NCBI RefSeq assembly: GCF_011378855.1
Contig: NZ_WTLB01000039.1
Coordinates: forward strand, 1 to 40,409
DNA length: 40,409 bases
Direction: 5' to 3'
Origin: Pseudoalteromonas sp. Z1A8
GTDB lineage: Bacteria; Pseudomonadota; Gammaproteobacteria; Enterobacterales; Alteromonadaceae
The notes beneath the pieces were generated by a model. It ran no database searches. It saw only the letters and a list, made by a program, of their open reading frames with translations, and was not told the origin of the DNA. Every line of letters starts with the position of its first letter. Position 1 is the stretch's first letter. Below, piece by piece: positions 26,116-35,389 of this stretch. Both the position numbers and the translations under genes were made by a program.

Positions 26116-27006
26116 TCAACCTCTCCCACTAAAAAGTTTAAAAAAAACAGTCCGAACAAAATACAAAAATTTAGAACTATGTACTAAACACCTTGCTTTA
26201 TCAGTAAAACTTAAGTTTTTCATGAATACTATGCTTAAAAAGTTCCCCTGATACCTTAATGACTCAATTGCTGCCAAGTTTGATAGCTCTCTTATTTTTT
26301 CATCATTCAGTATAAGTCTGTATTTCTCTAAGAAACAGGAATAAACAATATTTCGTTTATGCATATTAATATTTTTTTTATCGAAATTATCCATAAAAGA
26401 AACTGAGTTATTTTCATGTATTCTATAATTTATGCCGATCATGGGGATATGAAAGCAAGTAATACCATCGAAATATTTTAACCCGCAAAGTATCCACATA
26501 TCTTCGTTAGCCAAATGATTTGGCAAAGGAAAAACTAAACGAGAAAACTCAATGTTAAATAACATTGTACCACCCGAAACATTTCCTTTATTCGGGTCTT
26601 TTGGCAAAACTATTCCATCGTATTTTTTTTCCTCAGAAAACATCTTTAATTTACAAAGTGAGACTGCAGGACCTTTATGATTTATAATGGGCTCGAGCCT
26701 TAAGGAGACACTGTTTTGTGGGAGTAAGTCATCTCCAGCAAATAAAATAAAATAATCACCTGTTGATTTCTCATAAGCTAAATTGAAAGCATTGTTTTTT
26801 CCTTTAGAAGTATTCCTAAACACTTTTACGCAATCGTAATTTAAAGAAAATTTACTAATTAAATCAAATGTATCATCAGTAGAAAAATCATCTACTATAA
26901 TTATCTCAATGAATAAATTTCCACTTTGAGATAGTAAGCTGTTAACAGCGGCCTTAACAAATTTAGATTCATTGTACACTGGCATTAAAACGGATATTTT
27001 AATCAT
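26116..27006 (-). CDS. Family 2 glycosyltransferase
   Basis: 296 residues, ATG with AAGG upstream. Typical GT-A start (ISVLMPVYNESKFVKAAVNSLL), then IIIVDDFSTDDTFDL and a DxD-like FAGDDLLPQNS. Acceptor and donor cannot be predicted. The C-terminal third is helix-rich and basic, probably membrane-associated. Second of three glycosyltransferases in the locus. Confidence 0.87.
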   Translation of the reverse strand: MIKISVLMPVYNESKFVKAAVNSLLSQSGNLFIEIIIVDDFSTDDTFDLISKFSLNYDCVKVFRNTSKGKNNAFNLAYEKSTGDYFILFAGDDLLPQNSVSLRLEPIINHKGPAVSLCKLKMFSEEKKYDGIVLPKDPNKGNVSGGTMLFNIEFSRLVFPLPNHLANEDMWILCGLKYFDGITCFHIPMIGINYRIHENNSVSFMDNFDKKNINMHKRNIVYSCFLEKYRLILNDEKIRELSNLAAIESLRYQGNFLSIVFMKNLSFTDKARCLVHSSKFLYFVRTVFFKLFSGRG

Positions 27007-27038
27007 GTAAAACCTTAAGGTTTAATAAAATAAAATTT

Positions 27039-28160
27039 TCATTTGTATTTATTATAAACATTTAACAATACACTTTCTTGATTTTCCCAAGAGTAAATTG
27101 AACGAGCCTTTTTCACATTGGCTTCCATCGATAAGTAGTCATTCTTTATAATATCATTTATCGCATGAATAAAACCCGATACAGTATTGTTATCGGCAAC
27201 AACTCCAACATGATTTTCATTAACAAAACTCCTCATTTCCACTAGATTAGAAACTACCACAGGTAAGCCCGCCATTAAGTATTCGAACATTTTATTTGGT
27301 AAACAATATCTATAGCTGAGACATGAGTCTTCTATAAAAGATATTCCAAAATCAGCAGAGGATGTATGGTCAAGGAGGACGTTAGGAGTTACGGCTGGAA
27401 AAAAGAAAATATTATTCGATTTGGCTACTGCATTTTTTACTAATGACTCTAGCCGACCATAACCCATAATAACAAGAACGTTAGAGCTCCCCTCTAATGA
27501 ATTAAATGCTTCAATTAATAGTTCAATACCACGACCAGTATTTAGGGCTCCTTGGTAAAGAAAAATTGTCTGTTCTTTACTGATACCTAACTGTTCCCTG
27601 AATATGTTCTGCTTACTTACCTGATTGTAGTTAGGGCAATTAAGAATCAAACTGGGTTTTTCAATACCATATAATGATACATAGGCATTAGAAATTGAAT
27701 CACTAACGGTGATAACATCATCAGTGAATTTTATTAAAAACTTCTCCATGATTTTTATGATAAACTTTTCAATTCCATGGATACCATTCATTTCCGTTTG
27801 ATATTCATGTGCGTCATAGATAACTTTTGTTTTTTTACTCATCAACTTTACAATGACACCAATTGGCAGAGCCGATAAATCATTACAATGGACAAAATCA
27901 TATCCTCTTACTTTAAAAGCAGCTCTAATCAAAAATTCAAGATACTTTAATACCTGAATTATTTTGAATTTCATCCAATATCGTGTTGTTAGCTGAATAC
28001 GCTCAACATTAAAGTATGATAATTTTTCAAATATGGGAAGCTCGATATTATGCATTGCAAATACTGTAACATCAAAGCCGGATTGCCCTAGAGTTTTTGA
28101 TGTTTTTAAAACCCGACTATCATTGGTAAAATCATTCAAGACGACATTAGCTATCTTCAC
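27039..28160 (-). CDS. Family 4 (GT-B) glycosyltransferase
   Basis: 373 residues from a GTG start that overlaps the polymerase gene by 14 bases, with AAGG upstream. Two Rossmann halves: N-terminal NDFTNDSRVLKTSKTLGQSG and VIYDAHEY, C-terminal IFLYQGALNTGRGIELLIEAF and PNKMFEYLMAGLPVVVS, the donor-binding signature of GT4. This is a retaining transferase adding one residue of the repeat. AT-rich, as is common for serotype-specific genes. Confidence 0.88.
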   Translation of the reverse strand: MKIANVVLNDFTNDSRVLKTSKTLGQSGFDVTVFAMHNIELPIFEKLSYFNVERIQLTTRYWMKFKIIQVLKYLEFLIRAAFKVRGYDFVHCNDLSALPIGVIVKLMSKKTKVIYDAHEYQTEMNGIHGIEKFIIKIMEKFLIKFTDDVITVSDSISNAYVSLYGIEKPSLILNCPNYNQVSKQNIFREQLGISKEQTIFLYQGALNTGRGIELLIEAFNSLEGSSNVLVIMGYGRLESLVKNAVAKSNNIFFFPAVTPNVLLDHTSSADFGISFIEDSCLSYRYCLPNKMFEYLMAGLPVVVSNLVEMRSFVNENHVGVVADNNTVSGFIHAINDIIKNDYLSMEANVKKARSIYSWENQESVLLNVYNKYK

Positions 28161-29496
28161 TATTTTTAAACCTTATTGTAAATGTAAGAAAACCTATAGA
28201 AAACCACAAAACAGACCAAAGTAAAGCTGTGGCTAAATTTGCTATTAAAATTACATATAATAATATAAAAAAATAAAATATGCACAAGGGCCTCTCTAAT
28301 ATAAAAACCTGATTAATGTAAAGCTTAGTATCTTTCTTTATGAGCCCTTTAAGCACTCCAAATAGAAGGGTAAATATTAAGATAAATCCAATAATACCAG
28401 TATGTGTAAGTGCAAATAGTAGTACACTATGAGTATAAGTTCCCTCTCCTGTGGTTTCTACATCCACATTGTAATTTCCAATTAATGGCGAATCAGATAA
28501 TTGTATCAAAAAGTTATTCCTGACAATTTCAACCCTCGATTCTATTGAGCTTTTATTATTACTGCTAAAAAATCTAGACTTAGTATAATCAAAACCGCTC
28601 AAAGCAATAACAAGGCTTACAAAAATCACTGAAAAGAAAGTAAATTTCGCTAAAGATTTAAAAAACTTTCTTATGATTAGAAAATGAAACGGTATATTAT
28701 TATCTTTAGTAAAAGATTCTTTCAACTGTTGTGTACATAAAAAACCTTTAACTAAATAAAATATAAATGAAATCCCGGCAACCATAACAAATGAGTTATT
28801 TGACCCCATAATTTGAGCTATAAAAGCAACCATTAGAGCCATAAATAGATATATATAGTTAACAACCAACCTTACAGCCCTGAAATTAAAAATATAAAAA
28901 CAGATTAAATTTATTATAAAAGTTATAGAGGTAAAAATAATAAATAAGACTGTTGAAAAGTCACCGGGTCTTTGATACATATTGTTTAGACCGCTAATAA
29001 TAAAACGATCTTCGATTTTTCGACTTATCAATGCAGAAAATATATCTACATAGGCAGCAATAATTAGTATAAAAAGAAATAGAAGAAAACTCACTACGAA
29101 TTTAGGTTTTGAACTTGCTCTTCTTAAAAGCTCTGCAAAACTAAAAGATAAAGAAAACCCTAAGGCAAGAAAAAAGAATATCCCACCGCCAGTACCAAGT
29201 AAATGTTCTTTTAAATAGACTAGATCTTGCCTATCAAAAACAATTTTAAATGTCAACCAGATAAGAAAAACAAACAAACAGAAAGAATTGAAATTAAAAA
29301 ACAAGCGACTTTTTATTAAAATATAGATAAAAATTAAAGATGAACATAAAAAGTACCCTATTAAAACCTGATTTAATATGGCACCTTCGCCGATGTTTTT
29401 TATGTTTACGGAAAAATAATATAATAAAGAAAATATTTGAAAAAATAAAAAAATAAAAAACAATTTATCATTAATTTTAAAATTTGATTTTTGCAT
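28147..29496 (-). CDS. wzy: Wzy-type polysaccharide polymerase
   Basis: 449 residues, nearly all hydrophobic, with about 11-12 membrane helices and one larger periplasmic loop in the second half (KSRFFSSNNKSSIESRVEIV...PLIGNYNVDVETTGEGTYTHS). The 'ESR ... G ... HS' pattern is typical of Wzy/O-antigen ligase-like proteins. It is assigned by topology, size and location between wzx and the glycosyltransferases, because Wzy sequences are poorly conserved. It should join undecaprenyl-linked repeats in the periplasm. Strongly AT-rich. Confidence 0.8.
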   Translation of the reverse strand: MQKSNFKINDKLFFIFLFFQIFSLLYYFSVNIKNIGEGAILNQVLIGYFLCSSLIFIYILIKSRLFFNFNSFCLFVFLIWLTFKIVFDRQDLVYLKEHLLGTGGGIFFFLALGFSLSFSFAELLRRASSKPKFVVSFLLFLFILIIAAYVDIFSALISRKIEDRFIISGLNNMYQRPGDFSTVLFIIFTSITFIINLICFYIFNFRAVRLVVNYIYLFMALMVAFIAQIMGSNNSFVMVAGISFIFYLVKGFLCTQQLKESFTKDNNIPFHFLIIRKFFKSLAKFTFFSVIFVSLVIALSGFDYTKSRFFSSNNKSSIESRVEIVRNNFLIQLSDSPLIGNYNVDVETTGEGTYTHSVLLFALTHTGIIGFILIFTLLFGVLKGLIKKDTKLYINQVFILERPLCIFYFFILLYVILIANLATALLWSVLWFSIGFLTFTIRFKNSEDS

Positions 29497-29640
29497 TTAA
29501 TTTAGAACACCTAAGATATACAGTAAATCGAATACCTATTTCAAAATCAAAACAATAGGTACATGTAATTAGTTTCGAAACTCAAATATAAATCACAACT
29601 ACAGTACGGAAAAATTATTAACATTCAGTAAAAGTCTTAA

Positions 29641-30921
29641 TTATAAATTTCTACTTCTGGAGTTATCCTTCACAGTAAAAAACACAACACCCAAATATAA
29701 CAGATAAAAGATAAACCCTGAAATAGCATAGATTTCACCTACAAATTCATTAAAAAAATTAACTGCAATCCATATAGATATGCAGCGTATTAAAACGCCT
29801 GAGATTTGGAGCATCATAGCGACATGTTGGTTATTAGTAATGTGTAATGACATAGAAACAGGAGATGTGATAAATTGTATAAAAAACCAAGGTGCCATCC
29901 AAGAAATTAAAACACCTGTGCGCTCCCACCCTGAACCGAATACTATCGGAACAAGAGTAGGCGCGGTAACACAAGCGAGTAACAGTGGAATAAAACCTAC
30001 TTTAGCCAACATAACGATAGTCTTCGTTGTAAATAACCTCAATTCGCCTTTATGATATTTTTGTGCAGCTTCAGCTAAATAGACTTGACCTACGGCTCTA
30101 CCAACTAGAGTCATTGGTGCTGAAATTAAACGCATAGCAAGCATCAAAAAACCAGCTTCAGGACCTAAAGCATATGTTGCAATAATAAGTATAGGCACCT
30201 GAGCACCAGCACTATTTGTTAAAGCTTCCCATGTCGAATACTTCGGGAAACGATCATAGGTTTTAAGCGTATCTATAAGTTTTGAAAATTTAAACTTAAA
30301 AGATAATGATTTAAACTCTTTTAAAAATACATTTAGTAAGCTTATTATACCAGCGCAGGAACTTAAGAGGTGGCCCAGCAATAACCCAAGTGGCATTATA
30401 CCAACCCACCCAGCCCCTAACTGCACAGAACTGCTAGCAAGTGCTTGTTTTACACGAGTCTTTGCTATTAATGAAAATGCTCTATCTCTTGTCATCCAAT
30501 ATTGTAGAGCATTATAAGACCCACTAAAAAAAGCACCTAATGGTAACAACCACAAATAGCCATTAAGGAGATTATTTGTAACACTATTAATCCAATTAGC
30601 ACCAATGGCTACAATAAAAAATGTAAGTGAAGATATAATAATTACGCTAATTATAGATAAGAAAAAAAGATAAATTGCAGACTCATTTTCTTCGGGTATT
30701 GGTATACCTATTTCAAACCTTAAGCATGCAATGGATGTTAAAATGGCCAAAAGAGAAGCATAAGTAGCTAAAATAGTAAAATCTTCAGGTGTATAAATAC
30801 GAGTTAATAATGGTAAAACGATTAATGCTAATAATTGAGAAAAAGCAGTACCTCCAACAAGAATACCAATACTTCGAACAAATTTGATATCTCTTAGTTC
30901 ACGCAGCTTCTTTATGATCAT
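29641..30921 (-). CDS. wzx: Wzx-type lipid-linked repeat-unit flippase
   Basis: 426 residues, 12 predicted membrane helices, PST/MOP family. The N-terminus FVRSIGILVGGTAFSQLLALIVLPLLTRIYTPEDF is diagnostic of polysaccharide flippases. It moves undecaprenyl-pyrophosphate repeat units across the inner membrane. A gap of 144 bases separates it from wzy. The ribosome-binding site is weak. Confidence 0.92.
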   Translation of the reverse strand: MIIKKLRELRDIKFVRSIGILVGGTAFSQLLALIVLPLLTRIYTPEDFTILATYASLLAILTSIACLRFEIGIPIPEENESAIYLFFLSIISVIIISSLTFFIVAIGANWINSVTNNLLNGYLWLLPLGAFFSGSYNALQYWMTRDRAFSLIAKTRVKQALASSSVQLGAGWVGIMPLGLLLGHLLSSCAGIISLLNVFLKEFKSLSFKFKFSKLIDTLKTYDRFPKYSTWEALTNSAGAQVPILIIATYALGPEAGFLMLAMRLISAPMTLVGRAVGQVYLAEAAQKYHKGELRLFTTKTIVMLAKVGFIPLLLACVTAPTLVPIVFGSGWERTGVLISWMAPWFFIQFITSPVSMSLHITNNQHVAMMLQISGVLIRCISIWIAVNFFNEFVGEIYAISGFIFYLLYLGVVFFTVKDNSRSRNL

Positions 30922-30956
30922 TTAACAATACTTACTTTTTAATGGCACACAATAAG

Positions 30957-32045
30957 TCAAAGCTTTTCATACTCCGAAATATATCCATGCATTGGTAAAC
31001 TAAATACCGACTTAGCCAACTTTTCGGCAATTAAAAAATCTCCAACATGATGACCTAAATAACTAAACGCGGTCTGTTCATGCATACACGTTCCATAATA
31101 AATCATGGTGGGTATGCCTTCTTCTTTGTACTTTGCCATTACTGCATCACGATTTGTTGATACCAGTGTGTATTGTGCCCATGAGCTTATATAACCTTCT
31201 GGCACTTGTGGTGTTTGAAATTTAGCAGATAAAGCTTGCTCGTAGTTGTCCGCCGCTTTATTGCGATTAATAAGCTCTGTTGGAAACTCAGCGAGCTTTT
31301 CAAGTAGTATTGCAGCTTGAATGGTATCTAAACGACTGTTCATGCCTATGCGTACATTATCGTATTTATCTTTACCTTTGCCGTGGACACGGTAGGATTT
31401 TAGTAGTTCAGCATACTCGTCATTATCTGTGAAAATTGCGCCGCCATCACCGTAACAACCTAGTGGCTTTGCTGGGAAAAAACTGGTTGTGGCTATATCA
31501 CCAAAACTACCAGCACGCTTTCCATCGATGCTACCACCAAACCCTTGCGCTGCATCTTCAACCAATTTTAGATTGTACTTATCTGCAATTTTTTGAATTT
31601 CGGGGTAGTTCGCGGGCAAGCCAAATAAATCAACAGCTATAATTGCTTTAGGGATTAATTTACCTTCCGTAATGGTTGCTTGAATACGTTTTTCTAGGTC
31701 AATTGGACAAATGTTAAATGTTGCTTCATCTGAATCAACAAACACTGGCGTCGCACCTTCAAACGCGATTACTTCTGCCGTTGCAAAAAAAGTAAAAGTG
31801 GGACAGAAAACAGCGTCGCCTGGCTTAATATCAAGTACCATCATGGCAAGTGTAAGTGCATCAGTACCATTTCCACAGGTAATGGCATGTTTAACACCCA
31901 CATATTTAGCAAGTTCATCTTCAAGCTCTTGTACTTCTGGCCCCATGATATAGTGACCGTGGTCTAAAACTGTTTTAATGCGCGCATCTATTTTTGTTTT
32001 TAAGTGCTGGTATTGCGCAGCTAAATCTATAAATTGTATCGTCAT
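30957..32045 (-). CDS. wbpE: UDP-3-keto-GlcNAcA aminotransferase (DegT/DnrJ/EryC1), WbpE/WlbC
   Basis: 362 residues. PLP-dependent sugar aminotransferase. The Schiff-base lysine lies in TTSFFPAKPLGCYGDGGAIF (about residue 190), and VEDAAQGFGG and GNGTDALTLAM are cofactor-binding segments. In the WbpA-B-E-D pathway it converts UDP-3-keto-GlcNAcA to the 3-amino sugar with glutamate. The chain ends just after the conserved LPMH segment, a little early compared with relatives, but nothing suggests a frameshift. A 140-base gap with a small hairpin separates it from wbpD. Confidence 0.92.
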   Translation of the reverse strand: MTIQFIDLAAQYQHLKTKIDARIKTVLDHGHYIMGPEVQELEDELAKYVGVKHAITCGNGTDALTLAMMVLDIKPGDAVFCPTFTFFATAEVIAFEGATPVFVDSDEATFNICPIDLEKRIQATITEGKLIPKAIIAVDLFGLPANYPEIQKIADKYNLKLVEDAAQGFGGSIDGKRAGSFGDIATTSFFPAKPLGCYGDGGAIFTDNDEYAELLKSYRVHGKGKDKYDNVRIGMNSRLDTIQAAILLEKLAEFPTELINRNKAADNYEQALSAKFQTPQVPEGYISSWAQYTLVSTNRDAVMAKYKEEGIPTMIYYGTCMHEQTAFSYLGHHVGDFLIAEKLAKSVFSLPMHGYISEYEKL

Positions 32046-32133
32046 TTTAAATTCTTTAAATTAGGGAATATTGCTGATTTGTATAAGCTTATTAAATTAT
32101 AGCATTGAACACTAAAGATTTAATGGCTTAATA

Positions 32134-32147
32134 TGGGCTAAAGCCCA
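32134..32147. repeat. Small palindrome (possible REP-like element)
   Basis: TGGGCT-AA-AGCCCA in the wbpD-wbpE gap is embedded in a wider pattern (GCTTGGGCTTTAGCCCATATTAAGC on the minus strand, given here only in outline). It may be a dispersed intergenic repeat of the host genome. Only one copy is visible in this window. Confidence 0.3.
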
Positions 32148-32185
32148 AGCTACAATTAATAATTGGCAATGTTTAAAAAAGTGTG

Positions 32186-32761
32186 TCACTTAATAAGTAA
32201 CACATTCCCTTCTAAAACATATTCTTCACCGGTGTGTTCACACGTGGTACTGGCATTGCCAGCTAATGGTAAATTCAGTTGTTCGCCATATTTACTTATC
32301 CAACCGATTTGCTTGGCAGGTACACCAACCATCAATGCAAATGCTGGTACATTTTTATTTATAACGGCACCAGCACCTACTAATGAATACTCACCTATAG
32401 TTACACCGCACACAATAGTACAATTAGCACCCAGTGTTGCGCCTTTCTTTACTAATGTGTCGCGGTATTCTGTTTTTCGCTCAATGAATGAGCGCGGGTT
32501 ATATACATTGGTAAATACCATACTTGGCCCACAAAACACATCATCTTCAATATGCACGTTATCGTAAACTGATACGTTATTTTGTATCTTAACGTTATTA
32601 CCGATTGTCACTTTATTACCGACAAATACATTTTGCCCTAACGAGCAACCTTCACCAATTTGCGCACCACTACACACATGCACAAAATGCCAAACACGTG
32701 TGTCAGAGCCTATTTTTGCGCCGTCATCAACAATAGCGCTTTCATGCACATGATAATTCAT
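32186..32761 (-). CDS. wbpD: UDP-GlcNAc3NA N-acetyltransferase (left-handed beta-helix), WbpD/WlbB
   Basis: 191 residues made of hexapeptide repeats ([LIV]-G-x-x-x-x: [43 protein letters not shown]). [10 protein letters not shown] is the characteristic insertion of WbpD-type enzymes. It acetylates the 3-amino group to give UDP-GlcNAc(3NAc)A using acetyl-CoA. It begins two bases after the wbpB stop. Confidence 0.93.
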   Translation of the reverse strand: MNYHVHESAIVDDGAKIGSDTRVWHFVHVCSGAQIGEGCSLGQNVFVGNKVTIGNNVKIQNNVSVYDNVHIEDDVFCGPSMVFTNVYNPRSFIERKTEYRDTLVKKGATLGANCTIVCGVTIGEYSLVGAGAVINKNVPAFALMVGVPAKQIGWISKYGEQLNLPLAGNASTTCEHTGEEYVLEGNVLLIK

Positions 32762-32763
32762 GG

Positions 32764-33720
32764 TTATAATACCTTTGAAAGTAATGGATGGGTTTTGCTA
32801 CCCGCTTGAGCTAAAGGCATCTCACGGATTTTTTCGACTGTCTCAATTGCTACACGGTTTTCATCAATACCAAAACCGTTGCCAGCTAAAATATTTTGAT
32901 AGCTCTGAGTGTGTAAGTCAGTAAAACCACCTGAAAACTCTAGCTCTTCAGTATTAGAACCGTCATTAATAATAATACTACGATAGGTAAGTTTTTCACC
33001 TTTAACCGCATTTTCAGGCAGGTTGTTAGAGTCAATAGATAAAAACCACTTAACGCGCGCACGTTCATACTCAAGGTAGCCGCTAGAGGTTTTTTCATCT
33101 CTAAAGTGGACTTCATTATGCTTAAGATCACCAAAAATAAAATGCAGCATATCGTAAAAATGTACACCGATATTAGTCGCTATACCACCAGACTTATGGT
33201 CAAACCCTTTCCACGATTTCATGTACCATTTACCACGAGATGTCATATACGTTAGATCAACATCAAACACTTTATCGGCAGGAGCAGCTGCTACTTTTTC
33301 TTTTAAAGCGATAATTGAAGGATGTAATCTTAATTGCAGTATTGAATTTACACTTGCGCCATACTTGGCTTCATATTCTTTTAAAATATCCATATCTTCT
33401 GAATGCAAAACTAATGGTTTTTCACAGATTACGTCTATGCCATTTTTCAGGGCGTACTTCATGTGTGGAGCGTGTAAATAATTAGGGCTACAAATGGCAA
33501 TATAATCTAACTTCTGGCCTTTCATCGCACAATCTTCAACAAAGGCAGTAAAGTCTTCAAACTCGGTAAAAAATTCGGCGTCGGGGAAGTGGCTATCCAT
33601 AATCCCAACAGAATCATTAATATCCATTGCGACTAACAGATTATGGCCTGTCTCTTTAATTGCTTTTAAGTGACGTGGCGCAATGTAACCAGAGGCGCCT
33701 ATAAGTGCGAAGTTTTTCAT
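32764..33720 (-). CDS. wbpB: UDP-GlcNAcA 3-dehydrogenase (Gfo/Idh/MocA family), WbpB/WlbA
   Basis: 318 residues from the ATG at 33720, supported by AAAGGA and by the family start [22 protein letters not shown] longer frame from 33765 would overlap wbpA. NAD-binding [10 protein letters not shown], then [10 protein letters not shown] and the EKPLV motif with the catalytic lysine, and [15 protein letters not shown] with the catalytic histidine. Oxidises C3 of UDP-GlcNAcA, working with WbpE, which removes the ketone and lets NAD recycle. Confidence 0.94.
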   Translation of the reverse strand: MKNFALIGASGYIAPRHLKAIKETGHNLLVAMDINDSVGIMDSHFPDAEFFTEFEDFTAFVEDCAMKGQKLDYIAICSPNYLHAPHMKYALKNGIDVICEKPLVLHSEDMDILKEYEAKYGASVNSILQLRLHPSIIALKEKVAAAPADKVFDVDLTYMTSRGKWYMKSWKGFDHKSGGIATNIGVHFYDMLHFIFGDLKHNEVHFRDEKTSSGYLEYERARVKWFLSIDSNNLPENAVKGEKLTYRSIIINDGSNTEELEFSGGFTDLHTQSYQNILAGNGFGIDENRVAIETVEKIREMPLAQAGSKTHPLLSKVL

Positions 33721-33733
33721 TTTAAATCCTTTA

Positions 33734-35014
33734 TTACAATCTAATGTCTGAATCTTTAGGGCCAAATACGTGCTTCACATCGTAAAGTACATGTTTTTGT
33801 TTACCGAGCTTTCGAATTTCTTCAACACCCATGTTTTTAAACTCACTGTGATCAACCGCTAAAACGATACCGTCGTAATAGTTCTCTTTAAGAGAGTGAA
33901 TTAATGATAATCCATATTCATGCTCAACTTCAGCAGGATTTGCCCAACCGTCGTACACATCAACACTCATGTTGAAATCTTTCAGTTCTTTAACAATATC
34001 GATAATTTTTGTATTACGTACGTCTGGGCAATCACCTTTAAAAGTAAAGCCGAGTACGAGTATTTTTGCTTCATCCACATGTATTTTTTGGCTTGATATT
34101 TTTTTAACTAATTGAGTGGCAACATACTCACCCATACCATCGTTAATACGACGACCGGCTAAAATTACTTCTGGGCGGTAACCAACCTCTTGTGCTTTAT
34201 GAGTTAAATAGTATGGATCAACACTTATACAATGTCCGCCAACTAGGCCAGGCTTAAATTTGAGGAAATTCCACTTTGTACCGGCTGCATTCAAAACTTC
34301 TTCTGTGTCGATACCTAATCGATTAAATATTTTTGCAAACTCATTAACAATAGCAATATTTAAATCTCGCTGGGTATTTTCAATTACTTTTGCAGCTTCT
34401 GCCACTTTTATAGATCCTGCTAAGTGTGTACCAGCAGTAATTATTGAACCATATAAATTATTTACAAACTGACCAACTTCTGGAGTAGATCCTGAAGTGA
34501 TTTTCATTATTTTTGTTAATGTATTTACTTTGTCGCCCGGATTAATTCGCTCTGGTGAATAACCTGCAAAAAAATCTTGATTGAATATAAGTCCTGATAC
34601 TTTTTCAATAATAGGTAAGCAAACTTCTTCTGTTGCACCGGGGTATACTGTTGATTCATAAATAACAACGTCACCCTTTTTCACAAACTCACCAAGCAAT
34701 TCAGATGCTTTACGAAGTGGTGTTAAATCTGGCGCATTACCGTCATCAATAGGAGTGGGTACAGTAACAATATAAATATTACATTCAGCGAGTTCTTGCT
34801 TATCACAAGAGAATGTTAAGTTTTTCACATCAGCAAGCTCGCTATCGCTCACTTCTAAGGTTGCATCATGACCATTTTGTAATGCATCAACACGATTTTT
34901 ATTTATGTCGAACCCTAATACTGGATATTTTTTACCAAATTCAACTGCTAATGGAAGGCCAACATAGCCCAAACCTATAATGCCAATTTTTAGGTCCGTT
35001 AATGAATCGTGCAT
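33734..35014 (-). CDS. wbpA: UDP-N-acetylglucosamine 6-dehydrogenase, WbpA/TviB type
   Basis: 426 residues. NAD-binding [14 protein letters not shown] at the N-terminus, [15 protein letters not shown] and the catalytic cysteine in [14 protein letters not shown] (about residue 260). Residues such as [18 protein letters not shown] and LEVSDSEL are close to the TviB/WbpO branch. It oxidises UDP-GlcNAc (or UDP-GalNAc) to the uronic acid. The wbpB, wbpD and wbpE partners that follow argue for UDP-GlcNAc. First biosynthetic gene after the export block. Confidence 0.94.
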   Translation of the reverse strand: MHDSLTDLKIGIIGLGYVGLPLAVEFGKKYPVLGFDINKNRVDALQNGHDATLEVSDSELADVKNLTFSCDKQELAECNIYIVTVPTPIDDGNAPDLTPLRKASELLGEFVKKGDVVIYESTVYPGATEEVCLPIIEKVSGLIFNQDFFAGYSPERINPGDKVNTLTKIMKITSGSTPEVGQFVNNLYGSIITAGTHLAGSIKVAEAAKVIENTQRDLNIAIVNEFAKIFNRLGIDTEEVLNAAGTKWNFLKFKPGLVGGHCISVDPYYLTHKAQEVGYRPEVILAGRRINDGMGEYVATQLVKKISSQKIHVDEAKILVLGFTFKGDCPDVRNTKIIDIVKELKDFNMSVDVYDGWANPAEVEHEYGLSLIHSLKENYYDGIVLAVDHSEFKNMGVEEIRKLGKQKHVLYDVKHVFGPKDSDIRL

Positions 35015-35389
35015 ATATGTACTCTCTTTGGTTAGTGATAAAGCTTCAAGCTTCTTATCAAATTAAATATTGAAGTTGGTTCTATGATTAGGCACGTAAG
35101 GCAAGGCTCAATGTGAGCATGTGATACATAGAATCCTAAATCCATTTCCGTTCTATTAAGGGGCGTATTATCCATTTTTTAGCCAAAATAACACCCTAAA
35201 ATGTCGTTTAATTGAGCTTAAATATTTATAAAAAATTGCATTTTTGCAATTTAGTACCTCAGTGATTTAATATCCCACTGAGACACTTTTTTCTAAATTG
35301 AGACAGTCAGTTTTAACTATCTCATTGTAATTGCTTGTTTTTGTACTTTTTATAAAAAGTGCCCAATAGGCCCTTAAATATATTGGATA
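35015..35389 (-). promoter_or_regulatory. wzc-wbpA spacer with attenuator-like hairpin
   Basis: 375 bases without a gene. On the minus strand, AATTGCA/TGCAATT (35234-35251) followed by TTTTT forms a weak terminator-like hairpin. ACTTTTTATAAAAAGT (35345-35360) is a second palindrome close to the wzc stop. Enterobacterial group 1 capsule loci carry an attenuator after wzc that makes export genes more abundant than downstream genes. This could be its counterpart. A TGAGACACTTTTTTC copy lies at 35279-35293. Confidence 0.45.
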
